Shown here in pieces: positions 1 to 9,542 of a stretch of DNA of 64,000 nt. The translations under genes were made by a program, and so were the position numbers. Numbering within the stretch: position 1 is the first letter of the stretch; each line of letters begins with the position of its first letter. This stretch comes from Betaproteobacteria bacterium (GTDB lineage: Bacteria; Pseudomonadota; Gammaproteobacteria; Burkholderiales; Burkholderiaceae_C). The notes under the pieces are model-generated. The model ran no database searches. It was not told the origin of the DNA and saw only the letters and a program-made list of their open reading frames with translations. Location: assembly GCA_947453725.1 (NCBI GenBank), contig CANGHH010000004.1:268119-332118 (forward strand), given 5' to 3'.

Positions 1-530
1 TGGGTGTGCCCTTGCTGCTGTCGGGCGCAGCGGCCATCCTGGCGGTGTTGCTGTTCCCGCAAGTGCTGCAGCCACTGCTGCGCGGCCTGGGCAGCCTGGC
101 CGGGCGCCTGCCCGCCGCGGCCAAGGTGCAGCAGGAACTGCGCAAGGTCACCGACACCCTGGCCCAGCTGTCAGGCGGCAGCACGATGTTGCGGCTGATC
201 GCCTGGTCGGCCGGGGCCTGGCTGATCGAGGGCGGCGTCTACGGGCTGGTGGCGCAATCACTGGCCGGCATCCGCGCTGCGCAGGGCGCCTGGCTGGCCG
301 TGCCGGTGGGCACGCTGGCCACGCTGATCCCCAGCACGCCAGGCTATGTCGGCACCTTCGATTATTTCACCGCGCAGGCCATGGTGTTGGCGGGCAACGA
401 GCCGACAGCGGCGGCCGCTTTCGCCTTCCTGGTGCACCTGGTGTTGTGGCTGCCGCCCACCGTGGCCGGCGGCCTGTACCTGCTGCTGCGGCCTTCAACC
501 GTGGGCGTGCCCAAGGAGCAGGCGATTTGA
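1..530 (+). CDS. Lysylphosphatidylglycerol synthase-TM/UPF0104-like membrane flippase, 5' truncated by the window edge
   Basis: ORF open from the window start to TGA 528-530; hydrophobic, with 'TLIPSTPGYVGTFDY' motif typical of the family. Confidence 0.7.
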   Translation, partial: GVPLLLSGAAAILAVLLFPQVLQPLLRGLGSLAGRLPAAAKVQQELRKVTDTLAQLSGGSTMLRLIAWSAGAWLIEGGVYGLVAQSLAGIRAAQGAWLAVPVGTLATLIPSTPGYVGTFDYFTAQAMVLAGNEPTAAAAFAFLVHLVLWLPPTVAGGLYLLLRPSTVGVPKEQAI

Positions 531-1867
531 TCGACACACACAAGACCACCGTCGCCGTCGTCGGCGGTGGTTTCGGCGGCCTGGCTGCGGCCTACGAGCT
601 GGCCCGCCAGGGCATCGCCGTGACGGTGCTGGAAGCCGAAGGGCATATCGGCGGCCTGGCGGCCGCCTTCGACGTCGGCGGCGAACGGCTCGACCGCTTC
701 TACCACCACTGGTTCACCAACGACCGCGAGGTCATGGACCTGATCCACGAGCTGGGCCTGGACGCCCAGGTGGCCATCAACCCGACCAACACCGGCGTCT
801 ACTACGCCAACAACTTCTTCAAGCTGTCCACACCCTGGGACCTGCTGAACTTCACGCCGCTGGGCTTCATCGACCGCCTGCGCCTGGGCCTGCTCGCCCT
901 GCGCGCGCGGCGGGTGGATGACTGGATGTCGCTGGAGAACAAGACCGCTTCCGAGTGGCTGCGCGAACTGGGCGGCGAGAGCGTCTACCGCGTGATGTGG
1001 GAACCGCTGCTGAAGGGCAAGTTCGGGCCGGTGGCCGACCAGATCTCGGCGGTATGGTTCTGGAACAAGCTGAAGCTGCGCGGCGGCAGCCGCGGCAAGG
1101 GCGGCGAGGAACGCCTGGCCTATTTCAAGGGCGGCTTCGAGGCCCTGGCGCAGGCCTTGAAAGACCGCTTCGTGGCAGACGGCGGCGTGTTGCGCACGGC
1201 GGCATCGGTCAGCGCCATCCAGCCCGAAGGCGGCGCCTGGCGGCTGAGCACGGCGCAAGGCGATGTGCTGGCCGATCACGTCATCGCCACGCCGGCGCTG
1301 CCCCTGCTGGCCGACATGGTGCGCGGCTGGGCGCAGCCGGCCTATCTGGCGCAGCTCGAACGCATCCAGTACCTGGCCAACGTCTGCTTGGTGCTGGAAC
1401 TGGACCGCTCGCTGTCCAGCACCTACTGGCTGAACGTCAACGACCCCAACTTCCCCTTCGTCGGCGTCATCGAGCACACCAACTTCGAGCGCCCCGAAAC
1501 CTACGGCGGCCGCCACATCGTCTACCTGTCGAAGTACCTGCCACACACGGAGGCGCTTTACGCGATGACTGCCGACGAGGTGCTCGACTTCGCGATGCCG
1601 CACCTGCAGCGCATGTTCCCCAAGCTGGAACGCGGCTGGATCCAGCGCCACCATGTCTGGAAGGCGCGCTGGTCGCAGCCGGTGGTGGAACAGCGCTACA
1701 GCCAGCTGATCCCGACAGCAGCCGGGCCGCTGCCCGGGCTGCACCTGTGTTCGATGGCGCAGATCTACCCGGAAGACCGCGGCACGAATTACGCGGTCCG
1801 CGAGGGCCGCAAGATCGGCCGCCATGTGGCCGGACTGCTGGCCGCCGGCGCGGTTCGCCAGCCATGA
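527..1867 (+). CDS. NAD(P)/FAD-dependent oxidoreductase (protoporphyrinogen oxidase-like amine oxidase fold)
   Basis: N-terminal 'VAVVGGGFGGLAAAYELARQG' dinucleotide-binding motif; TTG start overlaps the upstream TGA (TTGA). Confidence 0.8.
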   Translation: MIDTHKTTVAVVGGGFGGLAAAYELARQGIAVTVLEAEGHIGGLAAAFDVGGERLDRFYHHWFTNDREVMDLIHELGLDAQVAINPTNTGVYYANNFFKLSTPWDLLNFTPLGFIDRLRLGLLALRARRVDDWMSLENKTASEWLRELGGESVYRVMWEPLLKGKFGPVADQISAVWFWNKLKLRGGSRGKGGEERLAYFKGGFEALAQALKDRFVADGGVLRTAASVSAIQPEGGAWRLSTAQGDVLADHVIATPALPLLADMVRGWAQPAYLAQLERIQYLANVCLVLELDRSLSSTYWLNVNDPNFPFVGVIEHTNFERPETYGGRHIVYLSKYLPHTEALYAMTADEVLDFAMPHLQRMFPKLERGWIQRHHVWKARWSQPVVEQRYSQLIPTAAGPLPGLHLCSMAQIYPEDRGTNYAVREGRKIGRHVAGLLAAGAVRQP

Positions 1868-4194
1868 AGGCCCGCAGCCGGCGGTTCGGGTTCGGCTTGG
1901 CCGGCGTGGCGCTGCTCGTCGCCGGCGGGGTGCTGGTCGAATGGCGCTTCCAGCCCATCGCCCGGGTGCGGCAGGAAGGCGTGGGCAAACTGGCTGGCGT
2001 GGTGGCCGACCGCCTGAAGAAAGAGGGTCTGCTGGCCACTGCGCAGGCCATCTTCGCGAAGGTGGACGCACCACCGCCCTCGCAGAACCTGGCCTATTCG
2101 ATCTACGCGCCGCCGCCGCCCGAAAGCGCTGCTGAACGGGCCGCCTTGCCCGAATACAAGCTCATCCCAGGGGCCGACCCGGCGACGCTGGCGCCCAGCC
2201 GTGACGATGGTCTGGTCTACGACAGCTGGCAACGCAGCCACGGCAACGCGCAGTCCAGCAAGTTCGCTGCCCACACGCAGATCGCCAGGGGCAACGTCGC
2301 GCAGCTGGAAGTGGCCTGGGTCCACAAGACCGGCGAAGACCTCGGCGACCCGAAGCAGCTCGGGACGACCGTGCAGACCAACCCGGTGATCGTGGGTGAC
2401 CACCTCTACGTCGGCGGCCCCGGCCTGCTGCGCGCCATCCACGCCGGCACCGGCCGCGAAATCTGGCGCCTGGCACTGCCCGGCCCGGTGGCGCGCCGCG
2501 GGCTGGTCTGGGAACCCAACGCCGACTTCGCCCAATCGCGCCTGTTCGTGCCGACCAGTCAGGGCGTGGTGGCCGTCGGCGCGGCCGACGGCAAGATCCG
2601 CACCGACTTCGGCGATGGGGGCTATGTCGGGGGCGAGGTGTCGCTGATCGCACCCTTGATCCTGAAAGACCGGCTGATCATGGCCATCCCGCGGCCGGCC
2701 GTCGAGGCCTATGACCTGAAGACGGGCAAGCTGCTGTGGACCACGCCACTGCTGCCGCGCTCGGAAACCAAGGGCAGTGCGCTCTACGGCGGCAACCCCT
2801 GGTCCGGCATGTCCGGCGATGCGGCCCGTGGGATGGTCTATGTGTCGACCGGCAATGCGCGGCCCCAGATGATCGGCAGCACCCGGCCGGGCGACAACCG
2901 CAACACCTGCAGCGTGGTGGCCCTGGACACCGAGACCGGCGCCATCCGCTGGGCCTTTCAGGAGGTGGTGCACGACCTGTGGGACCTGGACGTGCCCAGC
3001 CCGCCCGTGCTGACCACCATCACCCGCGGCGGCAAGAAGGTGGACGTGGTGGCCACCGTGACCAAGGTCGGCAACACCCTGCTGCTGGACCGCGACAGCG
3101 GCCGACCGATCTTCGACTATCGCATGCGTCGGGCACCCGCCTCCACGATCCCCGGCGAGCGCTCCGCCGCCTACCAGCCGGCGCCGCTGCTGCCCGAACC
3201 GTTCTCCAAGCTGGTCTTCGAGGCCGACGACATCAGTGACCTCAGCGCCAGCGCACGGCAGACGGTGCTGCGCAAGACGCAAGGCGCCAAGATGGGCTTT
3301 TTCGAACCGCCGGTGCTGGGCGGCAAGATCGTTGCCTACGGCCTGCAGGGCGGCGCCGAGTGGCCCGGTGCCGCGGCCGACCCGCGCAGCGGTGTGTTGT
3401 TCGTGCCGTCGAACCAGTTGCCGTGGCTGGTGCGCGCGCGCTACCAGAACAACGCCGTCACGGCCGAGGCCGCCGCGAAAGTGCCTGGCGATGCGCTGTA
3501 CCAGGCGGCCTGCGCAGGCTGCCACCAGCCGCTGGGCGAAGGTCAGTACGAAACCGAGCGCGAAGGCGACGCCCATTACCCGGCGCTGCAAGGCATCACG
3601 GCCTTGCGCGACCGCGCCACGCTCACCGCGCCCGCCGAATTCGACCGCCAGCATGCCGCCGTGAAGCTGCCACGCGCCGTCGGGCCCGCCGATCTGCAGA
3701 CGCTGTACGGCTACTTTCGCACGCTGGACGAAAGTGGTGACCGCCAGCGGGCCTTCAGCCTCGCCGGCTTCTGGCAGTTGCTGCTGGACGACCAGGGCCG
3801 CCCCGGCAGCAAGCCACCCTGGGGTCACCTCACCGCCATCGACCTGAATACCGGCAAGCAGGCCTGGCAGGTGCCCTTCGGCAGGTACGACCAGTTGCGG
3901 CGCCAGGGCCAACCGGTGCAGGGCCAGCGCAACCACGGCGGCGTGATCGCCACGGCCAGCGGCCTGCTGTTCGCGACCGGCACGCTGGACAACCGCATCC
4001 GCGCCTACGACGCCCGCAATGGCCATGAGCTGTGGTCCTACAAGCTGCCGGCTGCCGGCTCGACGCCGCCGTCCACCTACCTGCTGGACGGCGTGCAGTA
4101 CCTGGTGGTGGTGGCCGGCGGCGGCCAGCACGTCGAGTTCTCGGGTCGGTCCGACCAGATCATCGCTTTCCGCTTGCCCGTCGCTGCGCGCTGA
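1864..4194 (+). CDS. PQQ-dependent (quinoprotein) dehydrogenase with inserted c-type heme motif
   Basis: PQQ propeller-like repeats ('HAGTGREIWRLALPG', 'DLKTGKLLWTTPL', 'DARNGHELWSYKLP') and a CAGCH heme motif around 3510-3525; ATG at 1864 overlaps the upstream TGA. Confidence 0.8.
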   Translation: MKARSRRFGFGLAGVALLVAGGVLVEWRFQPIARVRQEGVGKLAGVVADRLKKEGLLATAQAIFAKVDAPPPSQNLAYSIYAPPPPESAAERAALPEYKLIPGADPATLAPSRDDGLVYDSWQRSHGNAQSSKFAAHTQIARGNVAQLEVAWVHKTGEDLGDPKQLGTTVQTNPVIVGDHLYVGGPGLLRAIHAGTGREIWRLALPGPVARRGLVWEPNADFAQSRLFVPTSQGVVAVGAADGKIRTDFGDGGYVGGEVSLIAPLILKDRLIMAIPRPAVEAYDLKTGKLLWTTPLLPRSETKGSALYGGNPWSGMSGDAARGMVYVSTGNARPQMIGSTRPGDNRNTCSVVALDTETGAIRWAFQEVVHDLWDLDVPSPPVLTTITRGGKKVDVVATVTKVGNTLLLDRDSGRPIFDYRMRRAPASTIPGERSAAYQPAPLLPEPFSKLVFEADDISDLSASARQTVLRKTQGAKMGFFEPPVLGGKIVAYGLQGGAEWPGAAADPRSGVLFVPSNQLPWLVRARYQNNAVTAEAAAKVPGDALYQAACAGCHQPLGEGQYETEREGDAHYPALQGITALRDRATLTAPAEFDRQHAAVKLPRAVGPADLQTLYGYFRTLDESGDRQRAFSLAGFWQLLLDDQGRPGSKPPWGHLTAIDLNTGKQAWQVPFGRYDQLRRQGQPVQGQRNHGGVIATASGLLFATGTLDNRIRAYDARNGHELWSYKLPAAGSTPPSTYLLDGVQYLVVVAGGGQHVEFSGRSDQIIAFRLPVAAR

Positions 4195-4204
4195 GAGCGC
4201 TGAC

Positions 4205-5749
4205 ATGAACGCCGAGATGCTCAACCGGTGGCTGTTCGGGCTGGCCGTCGCCCTGGGCGCCAGCATCTTCTGGCTGGCGCCGCACCCGCCGATGATCGAC
4301 CTGCCCCAGCATGCCGGTCAGCTGGCCCTGCTCAAGCAACTGGTCACCGGCGACACGCGCTGGGCCGCGCTGTTCCAGGTCAACCCCTGGACGCCCTACT
4401 TCCTGGGCTTCGGTCTGGCGCTGCCGCTGAGCTTCGTGATGCCGGTGGCGGCAGCGCTGAAAACCGTGCTGACGCTGGCCTACCTGGCCTGGGTGCTGGT
4501 CTGCACGGGCCTTCGCCGCCACTTCGGCGCCGACGCACGGCTGGACTGGCTGTGCCTGACACCCTATTTCGGGTTTGCCTTCCACTGGGGCTTCTTCACC
4601 TTCCTGACCGCCGCACCGCTGGGCCTGGCGCTGGTCTGGCTGGGCGCCCGGCAGTCGCGCACGCCCAGCGCGGCGCGGGGTGCGCTGCTGTCGGCCCTGT
4701 GCGTGCTGCTGCTGGTGTCGCACGGCCTGGTCTTCCTGTACACCTTGGGCACGCTGGCGCTGCTGCTGGCCGCACGCGGGCCGGGCCTGCTGCAGCGGGC
4801 GCTGAAGCTGTGGCCACTGGTGCTGCCGACTACCGCGCTGGCGGTCTTCTTCGTGATGAGCCGCGAAGCCGAATCCGCCTTCCACACCGCCCGCACCGTG
4901 CCCGCGGTCATGGGGCACTGGGGCATCCGGCACGAGCTTCTGACCTGGTCACAGGGCCTGAAGGTCCACCCCTTGTTCACCGCCACCAGCCTGGTGTTCC
5001 TGCTGGCGCCCTGGCTGATGGGGCTGCGCACCGGTCCCCGCCGTGGCTTGGCGCTGCTGCCCTTCGCGTTGACGGCGGTGGTGCTGAACTTCGCGCCCAG
5101 CTTCGCGTTCGAGACGTCCTTCGTCTACGAGCGCTTCGCGCTGTTCCTGTGGCCGACCTACGCCTGGCTCTTTGCCGCTCAGCCCGGCCCACCGAAGCCC
5201 TCGGCACGGGCCGTTCAGGCCTTGCTGATCGTGATGGCGATGGCTGTGCTGGGCCTGCATGCTGGGCGCGTCTGGCTGTTCGGCCGCGAAGCCGCTGATT
5301 TCGACGCGATTGCTGCCCAGCTCGAACCTGGCCAGCGCGCACTGGCCCTGATCGCCGATCCCTTCAGCCCGGCCACCGACGGCGTGCCGGCCTATGTGCA
5401 CCACGGGCTGTGGTACCAGGCCGAACAGGACGGGCTGGTCGACTTCAACTTCGCGTGGGTGCAGCCGCAAGTGGTGCGCTACCGCGTGGACGCCCGCCCG
5501 CCAGTGGCCCTGAACTTCCCCTGGAATCCGAAGCAGTTCGACTGGACGCGGCACCAGGGCCGGAACTACCGCTATTTCCTGGTCCGCCTGGGCGACCGCC
5601 CGGCGCCGGACTGGTTCGCCAGTGCCGGGTGCAAGCCGCGCCTGCTGCGGCAGGAAGGCAACTGGCAGGCCTTTGAACGAGCCACTTGCGCGACAGACCC
5701 ACCCGACGCCGTCACCTCGATCGGCCCAGCCCAGCGGGCCCGGCCGTGA
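4205..5749 (+). CDS. Polytopic membrane protein, possibly GT-C-like
   Basis: Long hydrophobic ORF beginning MNAEMLNRWLFGLAVALG; acidic 'PMIDLPQHA' in the first predicted loop. Confidence 0.6.
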   Translation: MNAEMLNRWLFGLAVALGASIFWLAPHPPMIDLPQHAGQLALLKQLVTGDTRWAALFQVNPWTPYFLGFGLALPLSFVMPVAAALKTVLTLAYLAWVLVCTGLRRHFGADARLDWLCLTPYFGFAFHWGFFTFLTAAPLGLALVWLGARQSRTPSAARGALLSALCVLLLVSHGLVFLYTLGTLALLLAARGPGLLQRALKLWPLVLPTTALAVFFVMSREAESAFHTARTVPAVMGHWGIRHELLTWSQGLKVHPLFTATSLVFLLAPWLMGLRTGPRRGLALLPFALTAVVLNFAPSFAFETSFVYERFALFLWPTYAWLFAAQPGPPKPSARAVQALLIVMAMAVLGLHAGRVWLFGREAADFDAIAAQLEPGQRALALIADPFSPATDGVPAYVHHGLWYQAEQDGLVDFNFAWVQPQVVRYRVDARPPVALNFPWNPKQFDWTRHQGRNYRYFLVRLGDRPAPDWFASAGCKPRLLRQEGNWQAFERATCATDPPDAVTSIGPAQRARP

Positions 5750-5761
5750 AGGCGCTGAGCG

Positions 5762-6769
5762 CTACCGCGCGCCGCGCTGGACCAGCCGGCGCAGCCCGCA
5801 ATAGGCCGTGAACAGCGCCCACTTCACCGTGGGCCCGGCGGCCAGCGCCTCCAGCGCGTAGAAACTGGCCGTTCGCCAGGCCTTCTGCAGCGCCAGTTCC
5901 TCGGCGATGCGCTTCAGCGCGTAAACCTTGTGCAGGCGGGCATGCGCGCGCAGTCGCGGGTCGTGCAGACCCAGCGTGCACTTGTCCATCACCCGCAGCT
6001 GCCACAGGCGACGATCGAGGGGGCTCAGGGCCGTCGTCAGGCTGGTGCCGGCAGCCGGATCGGGCACATGGTGTCGGGCCGTGAGCGCGGGGTGATGAAT
6101 CATCAGCGCAGCCTTGTCCAGCAAACGCATGAACAGCTCGCGGTCGTTCTCCCAGCGGATGCTTTCGTCCAGGCCGCCGACTTGCAGAAAGAAATCGCGC
6201 CGCACCGTCAGGGTGTTGAGGTGGCAGAAGCCGCCGCTGCCCAGCAGATCGGCAATGTCCACGGCGTGAGCGCCGTCAGCGTCCGGCGTGCGCCCGCGGG
6301 CGCGCAGCTGGCCCTCGAGGGCTTCGATCCACACCGATCCAGCCAGGCGCTGGCCCGCGCGGAAAGCGGCCTGGTTGGCCATGTAGACATCGACCATGCG
6401 GCCTGCCTGTCGCTGGTGCAGGATCACTTGCGCCGAGCGGCCGAGGTGGCCGCTGTCGGTCCACAGATCGTCGTCATCGAGGAAGCAGACGTAGTCGCCC
6501 CGCGCCTGTTCGACGCCGTAGTTCAGCGAATAGCTCGAGCCATGGCCCTTGGCCCGGCGCACCAGCTGGAAGCGGCGCAGGCGCGACCCGAGCCGCGCTT
6601 GCGCACGATCCAGGATGGCCGCATAGACCGGCAGCGACTCGGGCTTGGAGCCGTCATTGACGACCACGATCTCGGTGTCGTCGAAGTCCTGGGCCATCAC
6701 CGAATCGAGCGCCGCGGCAAACAACTCGGCGCGGTCGCGGGTGGCGATGACGATGGAAAACAGCGGCAT
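5762..6769 (-). CDS. Glycosyltransferase family 2
   Basis: MPLFSIVIATRDRAELFAAALDSVMAQDF...VVNDGS...DYVCFLDDDDLW, GT-A motifs. Confidence 0.85.
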   Translation of the reverse strand: MPLFSIVIATRDRAELFAAALDSVMAQDFDDTEIVVVNDGSKPESLPVYAAILDRAQARLGSRLRRFQLVRRAKGHGSSYSLNYGVEQARGDYVCFLDDDDLWTDSGHLGRSAQVILHQRQAGRMVDVYMANQAAFRAGQRLAGSVWIEALEGQLRARGRTPDADGAHAVDIADLLGSGGFCHLNTLTVRRDFFLQVGGLDESIRWENDRELFMRLLDKAALMIHHPALTARHHVPDPAAGTSLTTALSPLDRRLWQLRVMDKCTLGLHDPRLRAHARLHKVYALKRIAEELALQKAWRTASFYALEALAAGPTVKWALFTAYCGLRRLVQRGAR

Positions 6770-6783
6770 CGACCGATGTCCTG

Positions 6784-7782
6784 TCAGCGGCACGCCTGCC
6801 GGTCGATGCCAGCCAGCGTGGTGAAGGCCCCGCCCAGCTCGTTCTGGAAGCAGTCCAGCACCGCTTCGACGCAGCGCAGAAAAGCCGCCAGCGCCGCCTC
6901 GTCGGGTACGTAGGGGGTGTGACCCGGCGCCAGCGAGGGCGAGTGGTAGCTCAGCGTGAACACACGCACGCCCTGCGCCACCATCGCCCGCAGCAGCCGG
7001 CACTGGGTGGCCGCGTCGAAGCCTTCGGGGCTGAGTCGCGCGCGCTCCATCAGGCCGCTGCGGCTCAGCAGGCCGGGCAGCCGCAGGGCCTGCGCCAGCG
7101 GCGCATCGACGAAGCCGTTGACGCGGCGGCCGAAGGCGCTGAAGCGGCCCGAATAGCCCACCGTCAGCGGCACTTCCAGCAGGCGGCGCGTGGCGTCGGT
7201 GAAGAAAGGCTGCTCGGGCTGGCCGTAGAAGTCCGGGCCACCCTGGGCGCTGTAACGGGTGTGCGGCACGACACTGCAGTCGACCGTGTAGCCGAGCTCG
7301 ATCAGCGTGGCCCAGGTCTGCGGCCCCAGGCCGTAGCGGCCGGCCTTGAAGCTGCGCGGCGCGGCGCCGAAGGCCTGCGCGACAGCGGCTGTCGAGGCCC
7401 GGATCTTGGCGGCTTCCAGCTCGGGCGGCAAGTTGCCGTGGAAGGAATTGAAGTGGTTGACCGCCTCGTCGAAGGGCGGCGTCACCCAGGGGTGGCAGTG
7501 GGTGCCGAAGTCGGCGCGGCCGGCGTCGACCAGCCGGCGCAGGTAGCGCGACGCCCCGGGTGAGGTGGCCACCGGGTAGTCCATCACATAGGTCGGCACG
7601 ACGCCATAGCGGTCGTAGATCGCGTGGGCACGGTCCTGCGCCGGAATCGACGCGGTGCTGGTGCGCTGTCGGTCGAAAGGCTGCTGCCAGTCGAATTCTT
7701 CCTCGGTGTCGACCACCACCAGCAACTGCGGGCGGTCGAAGTCCAGCTTCGCGATGTCCGGCTGCAAGGGCGCCCAGCTCAC
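6784..7782 (-). CDS. Polysaccharide deacetylase family protein (WalW-like)
   Basis: 'LLVVVDTEEEFDWQQPF', 'DFGTHCHPWVTPPFDEAVN', 'YHSPSLAPGHTPYV'; GTG start overlaps the upstream TGA. Confidence 0.75.
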   Translation of the reverse strand: MSWAPLQPDIAKLDFDRPQLLVVVDTEEEFDWQQPFDRQRTSTASIPAQDRAHAIYDRYGVVPTYVMDYPVATSPGASRYLRRLVDAGRADFGTHCHPWVTPPFDEAVNHFNSFHGNLPPELEAAKIRASTAAVAQAFGAAPRSFKAGRYGLGPQTWATLIELGYTVDCSVVPHTRYSAQGGPDFYGQPEQPFFTDATRRLLEVPLTVGYSGRFSAFGRRVNGFVDAPLAQALRLPGLLSRSGLMERARLSPEGFDAATQCRLLRAMVAQGVRVFTLSYHSPSLAPGHTPYVPDEAALAAFLRCVEAVLDCFQNELGGAFTTLAGIDRQACR

Positions 7783-9542
7783 GCGGCCCCCTCGGCCACG
7801 CGCTGGAGCGCCGACACGGCACGCTCGATCAGCGCATAGGTGCGGTCGAAGCAGGCGTCGTCGCCGTCCACCGGGTCGGCGATCTCGCCGTTGCCGGCGT
7901 CGGCCAGCACCTCGCGCAGGCGCAAGGGCGCGCGCTGCAGCCGAAGGCCGCGCGCCGCCAGCAAGGCCAGGTTGGCGACGTCGAAGACCAGCACCAGGTC
8001 GGCGGCTTCCAGCAGCGCGTCGTCGGCATAGCGCGAGCGGTGCGACGCCAGGTCCACGCCGTGCCGCGCGGCCGCCGCCACGGCGCGGTCCGGCGAGGAC
8101 CGGCTGGGGCGACAGGCCAGCGCCGCGCCGGTCACCGCCACGGCTGGGCCGTTCGCGGCCCTACCCAGCGCACGCGCCAGCAGCACCGCGGCATAGGGGC
8201 TGCGGCAGATGTTGCCGTAGCAGGCCACCACCACCCGGACCGGCCGGCCTTGCTGCTGCGCGCCGGCCCAGGCCGCACGCACGGTCTCGGCGACCTGTCT
8301 CGTTCGGCGTTCCCGCGCGCCGGGCAGCTGGCGCTGGACGCGTTCGCCAAGCTTCGCCGCCATGGCGCGAATCTCCAGCCAGCCGGGCCGGGGATCGTCG
8401 AGCGGCAGCGTGTCCATCGATTCGATGCCGATCAGCAAGCGGCCGAATGAAGCCCCCCAGCGCAAGGCCTCACCAGCCATCACCGCCAGACCTTCCTGGC
8501 GGCGCGACTCGATATGGCCGGCGGTGGCGTAGAGGTCGTTGAGCAGGTTGCGCGCATAACAGGGCACTCGGTAGTCCGCGCGTGGCGCGGGTGCCGCGCC
8601 CATCGCCTGCCTGAACCACAGGTGGGGGAAATCCACGCCAGCGGCCATGGCCAGCGGCAGCGAACCCCAGAAGCGCGCGTTGACTTCCAGCAAGGCCTTG
8701 CGGCCGCTGGCGTCGTCGACCTTGTATTCGAACATCGCCACACCTTCCAGCTGGCTGGCCGTGCACAGGGCCACGGTCATCGCTTCGAGTTCGGGCGACA
8801 GGACCTCGCTGCGGCGGTAGCTGCTGCCGCCACCGCCCACCGGTTCGCGCACACGGCGGTGCTGGAAGGCCTGACTGATGACGCCCTGATGGGCCAGCAC
8901 CGAAACGCCCACCCCGATGCCGTTGAAGCGCGCTTCGACGAGGTATTCCGCGGGATTGTCGATCTCGTCCAGGGCCGCCTGCAGCGCGGCCTGACTGTGG
9001 CAGGCCCTGACGTTGCGCCGGCTATCCAGCGCGCGCAACAGGTAGGAGTTGCGCGGCTTGACGAACAGCGGCAGGCCGAATTCGGCCACCAGCTGCGCCG
9101 CCGTGTCGCCGGCTGCGAGCACGCGGCCGGCCGGCACCGGCACGCCGCAGGCCTGAGCCAGGGCCCGCGTGTGGCCCTTGTCGAAAAAGCGCTCGAAGGC
9201 CCGTTCGCCGGGCATCGCCAGCCGCAGGTGGGCCACCTGGTCGCGAAATTCGTGCAGCGGGATGATGCTGCGGTCGTCGCAGGGCACGATGAAGTCAGGC
9301 TGGATCTGCTCGCACAGTGCCAGCAGCGCCGCGATCCAGCCTGCCGGGCCTTGCTGCAGCGGCGGCAGGCGGTGCGTGGCACGCACGTAGCGCGACGACA
9401 GCGCCACCGAGGAGAAGTCGAAGGGCGCCACATGCACCGCCACACCCTGCCGGCCCAGCGAGCGCACGATACCCAGGAAGGCGCGGGTGTCGCTGCCGAT
9501 GACCAGGGCCGAGCGGGCAAGGGGAACCGGCGCGACAACCAT
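7779..9542 (-). CDS. ATP-grasp domain protein fused to a C-terminal low-molecular-weight protein tyrosine phosphatase domain
   Basis: N-terminal ATP-grasp ('LPLFVKPRNSYLL', 'LLEVNARFWGSLPLAMAAGVDFP'); C-terminal 'VVVACYGNICRSPYAAVLLARAL' P-loop plus 'EIADPVDGDD' loop. Confidence 0.8.
   Translation of the reverse strand: MVVAPVPLARSALVIGSDTRAFLGIVRSLGRQGVAVHVAPFDFSSVALSSRYVRATHRLPPLQQGPAGWIAALLALCEQIQPDFIVPCDDRSIIPLHEFRDQVAHLRLAMPGERAFERFFDKGHTRALAQACGVPVPAGRVLAAGDTAAQLVAEFGLPLFVKPRNSYLLRALDSRRNVRACHSQAALQAALDEIDNPAEYLVEARFNGIGVGVSVLAHQGVISQAFQHRRVREPVGGGGSSYRRSEVLSPELEAMTVALCTASQLEGVAMFEYKVDDASGRKALLEVNARFWGSLPLAMAAGVDFPHLWFRQAMGAAPAPRADYRVPCYARNLLNDLYATAGHIESRRQEGLAVMAGEALRWGASFGRLLIGIESMDTLPLDDPRPGWLEIRAMAAKLGERVQRQLPGARERRTRQVAETVRAAWAGAQQQGRPVRVVVACYGNICRSPYAAVLLARALGRAANGPAVAVTGAALACRPSRSSPDRAVAAAARHGVDLASHRSRYADDALLEAADLVLVFDVANLALLAARGLRLQRAPLRLREVLADAGNGEIADPVDGDDACFDRTYALIERAVSALQRVAEGAA

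Noticed and set aside
362-2074. 570-aa minus-strand ORF
   Set aside because: Antisense to the FAD oxidoreductase; no family motifs; typical GC-rich shadow ORF.
1789-4266. Long antisense ORF (825 aa, minus strand) opposite the PQQ dehydrogenase
   Set aside because: High-GC antisense artefact: composition rich in A/G/R/H/Q, no recognisable motifs, and the plus-strand gene is clearly coding.
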